64,000 nt of DNA, from positions 39,243,611 through 39,307,610 of the forward strand of contig NC_092576.1 of assembly GCF_037975245.1 (NCBI RefSeq). Reading direction: 5' to 3'. Position numbers and translations under genes: made by a program. Below are positions 26,615 through 38,100 of the stretch, piece after piece. Positions within the stretch are counted from its first letter, which is position 1; every line of letters starts with the position of its first letter. The DNA is from Apostichopus japonicus (Eukaryota > Echinodermata > Holothuroidea > Aspidochirotida > Stichopodidae). The notes under the pieces were generated by a model, which was not told where the DNA came from, did no database searches, and worked only from the letters and a program-made list of their open reading frames with translations.

Positions 26615-26768
26615 TGAAAAAAATAAAGATCAACACACCAGAACAATCACGACTTCATGACTGGTTTCTTCCTTTTGTGACTCATTAGAAGAAGGTGGGA
26701 ATCGAACCCTGGACCTCACATGTCACAGACAGAAGTCCGCACCATTCAAGCACAGTGATTTTACTGGT
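26615..26768 (-). mobile_element. tRNA-derived SINE-like sequence
   Basis: On the minus strand a perfect B-box GGTTCGATTCC sits in AGGTCCAGGGTTCGATTCCC, preceded by a degenerate A-box-like GTGCTTGAATGGTGC about 45 bp upstream. The 3' part ends in TTTATTTTTTTTC. There is no clean cloverleaf, so this is a SINE head or tRNA pseudogene, not a tRNA gene. Confidence 0.5.
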
Positions 26769-27984
26769 GCTTAGTATATATGTCAATGAGAGCGTGTTAC
26801 GTATTTGTTCATGATTTCTTTAGTTGTGTTGTATGTTGGCGTAAAGTCACTGTCACGGGGTCTAATTCCAGTAACTTTTCAATACTATCTTTCAGAGCAG
26901 GAACTGCAGATTACACCTATAACACTATCAAATATTGCTACAATTTAGGGACAATACTACATTTATGAAATAAAGAGAGACAGCATAGTAACTTTAAGTG
27001 TAACATTCAGTAGAGTGCGAATCTACTAATATATATTTTATGAAGCTAAGTAATATGGAGATAGATAGTATATAATACAAATTCGTAGTTTCACGTCTAA
27101 GTGTCTCTTACCAGGGATTTATGAGTACACAATTACATTACAGTTAATGGTAAACGTCATCGGGAGAACATTTTTCAAAATGACCATGTGCATTGGCCAG
27201 CTGAGTTTGACCTTATATTTACATAAATATGTTTTGAAGATTTAAATATGCCTTCGTCATTAACAGAAATGAGTGAAATAAAATAAAATTACTAAAACTG
27301 GGTCCATGTTTAATTTTCTACGAAGAAAAATTGTTAGAATATCACCAGGTGGGTGAGAGGAACACCTAGTACTTTACACAATAAAACAATACTGTATTTA
27401 TACCAATGCATCTTGGTAGCATGGAGTGTACCATAACCCAATCATGGGATACCTACAGCTAAAGTGAGTTTATACATCCTTAACCATTGCTTGTATATTG
27501 AGGAAAAATCACAGTGTGAAATTGCTTTTGGGAGCGGTAGTTTAAGCGTACTGCTAAGAATAAATGTTTCCTGAATCCCATTAAGTATAGGTTACAATAG
27601 ACATATAGGGTTGAGCATGTTGGGAATGTTTTCCAACAAAGTGTTGTTCAAAAAGTTTGTTATAACGTATCGTTAATTGTGGTGATATATGGTTGTGGTC
27701 CGATAAAAACTCCTGCTTATTGTGTGCAAACGGTTGAAAAGGGCGGGGTTGGGGAGTTACACCATGAGGAATGGACTAAATGGTGTGGTGTAAACAGTCC
27801 CGACCGAACAAATCCTCCCCACCCCTCTCCCGTTGGAGGTGGGAGTTTGCCTCTACCACTCATTTTCATTTTGCGCACGTTACTACTTAGAATAACATGT
27901 GTTGCATGCGTGTGATCAAGCCAAGCAATATTGGCGGAATAAGCTATTGGAGAGGCCTTTACAGCTCTGTTAGTCTCGCGGTCT

Positions 27985-29765
27985 ATATCTACAAATCAAA
28001 GTACATATTTACATTTTGATATTGATTTCAGTAATATATAACTAGATAAACAGATTAACGCGAGTTAGACACGTACTATAAGCATAACAATGAAACTAAG
28101 CGATAAACATGCTTAAGTCAGAGTGCCCTTATAGGTAGCATATACTGTAAGGTTATGTGTGTTGGAAAATTGCAAACAATACAATTTTCACCAACATTTA
28201 CTCCATATGAACATACCAAAGACTAAATTTGTATGTATAGAAACGTCAATCAACGATGGGTTGATTCAGTTATTCAGTAAGTAATATTACTATCTAGCTG
28301 TTCGTACATTTGGTGACTTGTGCGAGTTACATTCTTTCTTAAACATTTAACATCAAGCAGACATTTGTAATAACATTTATTCAAGGAAAGTGTCTAAGTT
28401 ATCTTCTTCTTTTTGGAGGGGGTAGGGTGGTAGGTAGGTTGGGAGGTAGGGTGCAGTAACATGGCAGGGACATCTGAGAGGCGCTCCACACCGGACTTGA
28501 TTCACTTCTGCTTCTGCTTACCAGTAGCATCATATACTTCAAATGGGTAAGGGAAGATAAGCAGGTTAACTAACCATATCCCAGTAATCACAAACTTAGA
28601 TTTAGCAGGTAAGGGCAATGGTAAACCTGCCTCAGGGATCTAAGGGGCTCTTTCTCTCACTTTTGAGAACTTTTGCTGTTTTCAAAAAGACCCTAGATGT
28701 AATGTAGTTCAATATTTAAGATTATTTCCCATTACTACTTGTGTTTGAAAATGTAATTATGGTATCTGCATAACATGTTGCCAAATTTAGTAAGCGACAT
28801 ACAATGTAACAAATGATCAATCTTTATGAAAGGGCTGGACGTCGCCCGTTGACACCATAGATTGCAAACCGGTTAACAACTTTATATATATATATATATC
28901 AGTGTTTTTTTCATAATTCAAGTACAGCCAAAATGTCACGGGTTCTACATCTACAAACCTAAGTTGATATTTACATTTTGACATTGATTGCAGTAATATA
29001 TAATTAGGTAAACACATTAGGGTGAGTTAGACACGTACTATAAGCAGTACAATTAAACTTATATGTAGCATATATATTGTAAAGTTATGTGTGTTGAACA
29101 ATTACAAACACTAAAAGTTTCACAATTATTTACTCCACTTCAACATTATAAAGACTAGATTTTCATTCTTCCTAAGAACATTTTACATAACGCAGACATT
29201 ATCAAAAAAGTTTACTCAAGGAAAGCTTCTAAGTGATCTTTTTTTTGTTGACTGAAGGGGGGGTTGGGGCTGTGAGGTAGGTTGTAGTAACTTGGCAGGA
29301 ACATCTGAGAGGTGCTCCACATCGGACTAGATTCACATCTACTTCTGCTTATCAGTAGCATTACATACTTCAATTGGATAGGGGATAGATAAACAGCTTA
29401 TCTCACCATGTCTCAGTAACCACAAACTAAGTTCATGAGCAGAGACGGGATTTGGTGTTAATCGTGGACCTATGGGCTGTTTCCTTCACTTTTGAGAACT
29501 TTTGTTGTCTTCAGAAAAACCCTAGATGTAGTGTGGTTCGATATTTATAGGTTATTACCCATTACTACTTGTGTGTTTGAAAATGTCATGATGGTATCAT
29601 CATAAAATGTTGCCAGATTTAGTAAGCGACATACAAAGTAGGAAATTATCAATCTTTACGAAAGGCTGGATGTCGTATGTTGACACTCTCATAGATGGCA
29701 ACCGTTTAATAACTTTCTACATATCAGCGTTTCTCTCAAAATTCAAATAAAGACAAAATGGATAA
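27985..29765. repeat. Tandem duplication, offset about 960 bp
   Basis: 27985-28935 and 28945-29765 share many phrases in the same order: AGTTAGACACGTACTATAAGC (28063 and 29025), GAGAGG(C/T)GCTCCACA.CGGACT, CACTTTTGAGAACTTTTG and TTTAGTAAGCGACATACAA. The copies are clearly diverged by substitutions and indels. No coding content was recognised in either. Confidence 0.75.
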
Positions 29766-32700
29766 TCTTAAAGGACATTGGCCTATATGGTGTTGTCACA
29801 TTGGTGCAGGTAGTATTAAGCTAGTACTTTAGTGTGTTATGGATTTAAATAAGAATCGATACAATAGGTCGATCTTTCTTAAATCCTGTGTAATGACATA
29901 TAAATCAGTATAAAAGTGTCGCAGAGTTGTTAATATTCTTGTCTTCACCAACCAAATTATCAACACAATCGGATTAAATTCAAGCCTAAAGTCTGGTAAA
30001 AAGTGGGGTGCGGGTAAGTGCCCTTCTTTCAAGCTGTAATCTCGCCATTTATCATGAGCACAGTAGATACGCAATGATATCAAGACTGCAATGGAAAATA
30101 ATTGCATCCGATTTTCAGCCATGGTTAGTGGCTTTACTCTGAAGATGGTATGCACTTATTATGCAGCTGCACGCTTTTTCATGTTGCAAAATGTCTAAAT
30201 ATTTGTATTTATACTTACTAAATGCAGGACATTAATAGTGCTGAGGTTTCTTACCCAGGGTCACATGATGTTGTGCATCACCAGGACAGGAGGGATACTC
30301 ATAATGGTATTGGTGGTGAGTTTTACTGTATGTTAGGGATGATAGTGTAAGTGCTGAGAAGTCTTAGTTGCAACGTCCTTTCGTCAATTCTGTATGGTGC
30401 GATTTGTACACGGACAACTCAAAGAGGTCCAGTAGTGTTATCAAACATTGGTGTTTTGCCGGTCTCCTAGCGGTGAAGAGATTTGCAATGGGATTTATCT
30501 TGTATTCTAAGTATTAAAACAACTATCCAGTGACCTTCATTGACATATTATTTATTTATTTGTTGGATCTTAAAATGAAGGTAACATATGTGAAACCTCT
30601 AGTTAAATTGTGAGTAGCTGTGGATGTAACATGACACGTAGAGAAACACCTAACAAACCACTTGCCGATTTAAAAAAAAAAAAAAAAAAAACATATATGT
30701 TTCCCTTCAGATATGAATCATGACATTTTCAGATTCGATAACAGAAGTTATAAAGAAAATGTACGATAACGAGATTTGAATAATTGTAATATTATATAAT
30801 TAAAGTAAAGGGTACTTTTAAAGTAATTGACAAGATCATTTTCACCATTTTCCAAACTATATCACAAACAGCTAATCAATATTACATACTATGTATTTGT
30901 TAACAAAATCATATATAACATCGCAACTGAAAACCGGGCCGAACCTTTGACGTTGCCCTCTTTCATTCATTCTAAAGGGGCCGGATCAGCCAGCGTTTTG
31001 AACGAAAGCCAATAAAACTATCAGTAAGTATCATCTATATTTCCTAGTAAAATTTGCCCCCACCCCCAACAATGATGCTTGTGGTAAACTATCCAATAGC
31101 AAACATAATGCAAACTAGCTTAGATTATTGCTGCTTTCACAAATAGATGCACAGCAGCCTTTATGCACAAAACCTTTGTATTCTTCACATTTTTAAAGGT
31201 AAAACTCATTAACCTTGAAATTGGAAGGAAAAACTGAAGAATAATTATTCCGTAAAACATCACTTCTACCACCAATCTCCTCACATATCTTACCTCCAGT
31301 CCATCAGACATACATGGGCATATCTACACAAATGACTATCATGATATTCAACCTTGAATGTAGAAAATGATACGATTCCCGTATATTAGGCATCAAGTAG
31401 GATTGGTTTTGGGGGGTAAAATGTTCGTAATCTTCCAGAGTATGTAACTTTGTAACATCATTAGATGCATACTGATATGTTATTTGCATAATATATGTCT
31501 ACTATGAGGAAGAACTGTGTCCTGAAGAGTCCGCCAAAACTATGCTTTCTCTTCCCGTGCAAAATCAATGGGTACATAACCAGTAGTTAATTTATTTTTA
31601 TTCATATTGTCAACTATAGTATTTGGTCATCTCAAATATATGCAACCCAAGTGAACCAATATTACATTACGATTAATCCGAGCTACTATTTGCAAGCAAT
31701 ATAAGTTGCGAGTCTTTTTCAGTCATGAAAATTGCCCTTATAATTACATTCAATACTTTAAACAATATTTTAATATATTTGTTAAGATATAGTCACATTT
31801 ATTTTAATTTGATCTCCTACAGTCCTTTTCCTTATAAATGAACACAATATTTCCTCCTTCTCTTTTCCGTGGTAATAATCACATTAAAGCAACGTTTTAG
31901 TAGCAGGTAAAACGAATAGAAAGACTTGCTGTGTTATACTTCCTCGTATAAAGAGTTCGTTTCTGGAATATTTCATAACAACGTAAAAAAAATGCCATTC
32001 TAGGTTGGTGATTCAGTATACTCTAAACACAGTATTCTACAGAACACTTTAATAGAAACTAACTTGACTCTGTCATACAGCAATGGAGATAAGCAACAGT
32101 TTACCAACCATTTGGTTCTAAATCAATGTGAATAATAAAAAAAAAACATGGAGAGAAAACATTGTAGTCAGAACTAGTATTTTGCTACATCACTATTGAT
32201 CAATAGTGAGATGGTGATATTAGAAGTATCTGTTAGATGGCATAACCATGACCAAACGATCGCTACTAAATTAAATAATTTAGAAGGCCATTGGCTTCAC
32301 ATGACCTCCTTCCACTGGACCTTGAGAGCCTGCAAAATAAGTCTTTCGACAGAAACAAACTAGTTTAAAATTTAAACTTCAAGCAGAATCCTCTCCAGCA
32401 AAAGTAAACCAAAAAAAGAGAGAAAGTTTGTTACTTTTAGAAACATAACTGTTTACTCCAGCCACTAAAAACTTCGATTCTGTACCACTAATTTGTGTAA
32501 CAATTTACCAACATTACAATATGATTAATCCTTACAGACACTTTAAATTACAAAGGTTTTAATAAGTTTGATTTCTTGGAGCATTTATAGTATATCATTA
32601 CTGAAAGTCCGTACAGATGGACTATAACCTCAAAACTGTATGCTGTGTATAACAAAAAGTTTGTTCATCATAATCCTCCTAGGTCAGAGTACACAAGACA

Positions 32701-32921
32701 ACCGGAAAACACACAGTGTAAAACATGTAAAAAAACCACTAGCCATTTATCAAAGCATCCTCTTCCAGCAAACATGTGAGTTAACACAACAAGTGTTCAT
32801 ATAAATCAATCTTTGACACTACTCTTAGATGTCCCTATCATACGTTGAATGCCACACTATTTAGTACTGTTTAATATAGAGCAGAAGTTGCTGCCTCTTC
32901 CTCAAGAACTGTGATCAATTC
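29766..32921. other. Intergenic and probable Myt1 3' UTR side
   Basis: No gene was seen. An A-run lies at 30671-30690. Downstream of the Myt1 stop on the minus strand, AATAAA-type signals occur around 31585-31605 (TTATTTTTATT on plus) and 31799, which could end the transcript; this is weak evidence. Confidence 0.35.
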
Positions 32922-35141
32922 TCAGTCACTCTCGTCGGCTTCATTGAAATCCTAGTGAGCAGAAAATATGGAAAATGTGTAAAAATGCAGGTGGATGATA
33001 AAGCTCTTTAAAGATGAAGATCTTCAATGAGTATTACACTTACATTGTGTACTTTACAGCCGATCGTATCCATGCATTGGATACGGTGAAAGGCTAAATA
33101 CATACAGGGGTACATTGATCATATTTGTACTGAGACTTAGATGTTATGTCATCCAGGGAAGGGTTCTAAGGGTTCTAAAGGATTCTAATGGGTTATAAGG
33201 GAAGGGTTCTAAACATTTGGGAGGATTTTGTGGTTAATGGAGGATGCAAAGATGAAAATGTTGCTACGTTTTATAACTTTTGATACAATGTAGAATTTTT
33301 GCTCATTCAGTTTGGATTTCATTTGTAAAATTATAGAACTACATGAGTAGCAACTTCTTTGTCCTGTTATCTGTGGTTATCCATTAGACTGTTTGATATT
33401 CATAAGAATTATATCAGTATCTCATGTTTCTTTAATACGGAAAAAGTACATGAGCAAGTTATAAAACTGGTACTTTTTAAATTACTTTCACTTGTTCAAC
33501 GTTAAGCTGGAATTTAATAACACAACATAAATATGTTTCATGACAACCATTACAACAGCAACAATAATATTATGCCCAGATTTTATATCTCTGTAATAAT
33601 AGAAATTGTCTAATCACTGGGTTTAACTTACCATGTGTAGACTTCGAGGTCCGATACTACACTGAAAAGAATCATCCCTGCTGTCTTCATCCATGCTAGA
33701 TTCCATAATAGATACCTTAGAAGGTGTACCAACAGGGGACCCAAAAGGGGTCCCTCTAGGGGTACTCTTAGGTGACCTCAATAGACTTACATTTGGGCTA
33801 CCACCAAACCTGAGAGCTCTGCTGAAAAAAAAAACACAAGATTATTGGCTGATAATTTAATTGAAAATATTTTATATCATCATTTATCTTAAATTGTCAA
33901 CCTATTATTTTCAATTTACTTAGGCTCTATTTCATGTATTTCTCTTTTATGTGTAAGGATGTCTAAATTTTTTACTGAGACTAATAAGCAGGCAACAGAT
34001 CAGATTCATGAGGAGCACCTTGCACCTCTGCAACCATACTCTGCCAGGAAATTGGAACTTGTTTAGTCAATGACAGGGCAGTTAGAGTAACTTTGCCAGA
34101 ATTTTAATTAGTTTGTGCTTCCTTAGCATATCAATGTAATTTTAAACTACAGACAAAACAAGAACTCAACAGGTTTGAAATTGTTTCAGTGAGATGGGTT
34201 AACAAAGCGGTCACCAACATGGTGATATTACCTCTGTGGTGATAACCGAGCAATAGGGGAGGAACTCCTTGGAATTGGTTTACCACCTCTTGGTCCAGAT
34301 TTAGGAGTCCTTGGTAGAGGGAACCGAAACCTAATCAACAGAGAAAATCAAATAGTTACCTAATACAATAAATATCCTCATCAAAGTATGAATGATTCAA
34401 AATACCATACAATGGTCTTCACAATTTGAACAGCCAAAATTTAAAATTCTGAAACATTTTAGAAGTATTAAAATTTTACCGAGCTTTAGATAACAGAATT
34501 GATGATCCTTTCGGAGCATCTTCCTCGCTGGAGAAGGAACTGTTGCTAAGGGGAACACCAAAAGAACTGTGAGATTGGTCACTCTCGAAACATTCATCTA
34601 CATAAAAGCCAGAAGAAGAAAACACAATGTTTGAACAAATTCTTGGATGAACACTTCAACAATACTGTCATTCCTAAAATGCGCTCTATTAATGATAGTT
34701 TTCCAATTTCACATCGTAAACACATGTTTTACTCACTCTCTCAACTTACCCGGCAAGAGCACTCAAATGCTACTAGTACAAATGTTGCTAGATGTTGAGT
34801 TCATTATGTGTGTTCTCTACAACCCGTTTTACATATTCTCCTCATTTCCAAACATTGCGCCTCTCCCTCTTTCCTCTTACCCATCCCCCCTCCCTGTTAG
34901 AAAAATAATTTAAAAATAATCACATGAAAAATAAAGCAAATACAAGTTTCTCACCATCGGAGAAACTAAGATCCCAATCTGATGGTCTTCTAATTTGTCT
35001 CTCTGTTTTTATAACTTTCTGTTCCATAGCAGAAGTTTGGAACAACTTTCTCTTCAGCGAGAACAGAGGACTGAAGATCCGATAAAATATGGCCAGAAAG
35101 AAACTCCACAGAACTAAAAGGATGTGAAAACATTTGTTTTT
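32922..35141 (-). CDS. PKMYT1: Myt1 exons 11-15: membrane segment and C-terminal tail
   Basis: Exon 11 (34955-35141) encodes the membrane helix [20 protein letters not shown] followed by basic residues (LKRKL), then [12 protein letters not shown]. Exons 12-14 are Ser/Pro-rich (for example [15 protein letters not shown] and [18 protein letters not shown]), as expected of a tail phosphorylated in mitosis. Exon 15 (32922-32951) encodes DFNEADESD and the stop, following RSLHM. A nearer acceptor at 35113/35114 would hit a stop, so the acceptor at 35141/35142 is used. Confidence 0.9.
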
Positions 35142-38100
35142 CTGTAAAAAAAAGGGAAAGGAAAAGCATTTCAGAGTAAATGTTGAGCCTCTTTAGCAGC
35201 ACCAAGGGATGATTAATCTTAGATCTCAATTGATTGTTACAAACACAGTTTTCTACATGATGTCATCAGCAACTTAAGCTTCATCTCGTGGTACAATGAT
35301 CCAATCATATTCATAATTTTAACTAATTTAAATGATCTGTGCTGTTACTCACCAACTGCTGCAAAAAGAGCTCACGCCATCTAGATGTGAGCACTCGCTG
35401 GATCTTGGGGATCGTGATGAGTTGGGCCAGGGTAGGACGTTGGGTGTAATCTCGAAGGAGCATAGCAACAACAAAGCTTTTCAACTCTGGAGACACATCT
35501 GGCAAATGATATAGAAAACTTCAGGTCAACATCTGAACAAATGATCTGGATTCCAGAGTTTTCATTTTATAACAAGGAGCTTTAGAAGGCTTACCACATC
35601 AAGATTAAGAGCAATTATGAGAATATTCAAAATTTTTATTATTCTATTATTCAAATTTTCCCAAAGTGCACAACTTTGTGTTACACATTGTAAAATGTGA
35701 TTTCCAGGAAAACCAATATGTACAGTACAGAGAGAGAAAAGGGTAGAAAAAGTTGCTCAAATTGAAACTCCAGTAAACTTTCCAGAAGATACAAATCCCT
35801 TCATACAAACAAGGGAACCTTTGCTTCATGTTAACAATATACCTTATACTGTCTAGTATAGTGCATGAGGTCTAGCCTAACGACCAACACAATGTGAAAA
35901 ATACAGTAGCTGCTAATAGCCATACAGAGCTTGGGGATGAATGCCCGTCAACCAGTAGGACTAAGAAGTGTCATAGGGAGCCTACAGACTGGAATCCAGA
36001 GGCTAGGTACCAAGCTCTGGACTTGACATTATCCTGGGTAGGTGCCATGGTGTGGGATTTACTTACCCCTGGCTAGGTGCCAAGGTATTTCACCATTTCT
36101 AAGTTGATGCCATCCATCTCCATGTTGCGGAATCTCCAAATCTGTTGCTAGCTCCAAGATAGTCATCCCTAAACTTTTATGTTTTTAAAAGAGAACAAAG
36201 ACCATCAATGTTGATAAATAGGTAAATTTTTGTATTGTTTAGTTTAGTTTAGTAGAAAAAAGGGATCAGGAAGGACACTCAAGTCCCCATCAAGGACCCT
36301 ATAGATGAGAAAAAAAGCTGAAGACACAAACACCCTTTAAGGAACTAATCATCCTAGTACCCCTCCTGTGGACCTTTTCGAGTACCTCTTTATCCTTAGC
36401 AAATAAAGGTTCCAAGTATGCACAGCATACTCCAGATGAGGCCTTACCAACCTCTTATAGCCTAACAACAATGTCCTCTTTCAGAAAACTGAATTTCCTC
36501 TTGATCATACCTAAAATCCTATGACCGCTTTAAGCAGATTCAAGACAATGTTTAGAAGGTTGCAGAGACGAGTCAATGTAGATACCTGGGTCTCTTTCAA
36601 AAAAAGACCTCTTGTAACTCCTCACCATTAAGATTGTAGATATACTTTTGGCTACTGCTACCAACATGCATCACCTTGCATTTATTAATATTAACAAGCA
36701 TTTGCCATCCCTGTGACCAGGAAAGAAGCCTTATTAAAATGCGTTTGAAATTTCTCGGAATCGCTTTTGGAAGAGACCTCAAAATACAGTTTGGTGTCAT
36801 CAGCAAACTTCTTAGCTGTACACAAAATATCTTCGTCAATGTCACTTATATAGGCAACAAACAACAAGGGACCCAAAACAAACCCTTGTGGCACACCACT
36901 AGTAACTTCCTGCCAAGAAGAAGTACAGCCGTTTATTACAACCCTGTTTCCTATTACCAAGACTTTCTCGATCCAAGACAGTAAGTTCCCATGGACACCC
37001 ATACTCTTCGACCTAAGTAAAAGACATTGGTGTGGAACTTTATCACAGGCCTTCTGGAAATCCAGGAACACAACATCTACTGACGTCTATGGCAAGCCAA
37101 TTGCTCAATAAATCGAAAAACATGGATTATCGGTTGAAAAACCATGTTTATCAACCAATAAACCATGTTTTTCAATCGAAAAAACATGTTTATTGACCGA
37201 TAAACATATATTTTTGGTTGATAAACACTGTTTATCTGCTAAAATCCATGTTTTTCGTTGAAAAACATAAATTATCGCTGATAAACATGGTTATTTGGTG
37301 ATAAACATGGTTTTTCAGTCGAAAAACAAGGTTTATCGGCCAAAAACTGTGTTTTCAAGCGATAACATGGTTTATCTGCGTAATCCATGTTTATCGCGTC
37401 AAAACATAGCTACAGTCCCGCACAATCCGCACATGAACAAGTGAGGAATAATAATCGGCTATAAGCAATAGTTGAGTCTATATAGAAGACCTTTAAAGTC
37501 ATAGGATATAGCCATAGAGCATAATAGGAACTCATTTTTACTCTATGGAATAGCCTAACTGCATAATATGAAGGCTTACAATAGTCCAATGGCTAAGCGA
37601 AGTCAAACCTACCGTTGAAATTTCCACAGTGACCTGGAAAGTCTGTGTATGAAATTTTCAACAGAGGGTTGGGAATTTGATACTCTCTCCTCTCTATTCA
37701 ACAAAGGCACCAACGCAGAATTTATCATGAGATACAACCCTGAGCACACCACGAACAGTCTCACACCAGTAACAGGAGCCATTATTTATTGTTCCTAATT
37801 ATGGATAGGGCCGGGACCTAACAAAGTTTGGGTACGGCTCGCCCACATGCTGCTTCGGAACCAAAGATTTATCATATATATACTAACATAACATGTAGAG
37901 TTTTAGAAGTAGTTACTGTAAATTTCCATCAGTCGCCAAATATAACTAGAGCACCAATGGTGCAGAAGCTCATACCTTTTCGAGCTGAAAAATGTAGGGC
38001 CCACAAAACCAATTTTGGGCCCGTGAGGGATACCCCCCCCCCTCCGTTAGCAGAATCCTGGCCACACCACTGGCTATAATTCCTATTTTCCCCTTTAAAT

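Noticed and set aside
26684..26765. A tRNA gene on the minus strand
   Set aside because: The B-box is good but the acceptor stem and anticodon arm do not pair, so it is a SINE head or pseudogene.
31501..31570. Hammerhead-like CTGAAGAG...GTCC segment
   Set aside because: The required CTGATGA core and GAAA element are absent.
35100..35141. Alternative acceptor at 35113/35114 for Myt1 exon 11
   Set aside because: It gives the wrong phase and a stop; the acceptor at 35141/35142 yields a clean frame and a full membrane helix.
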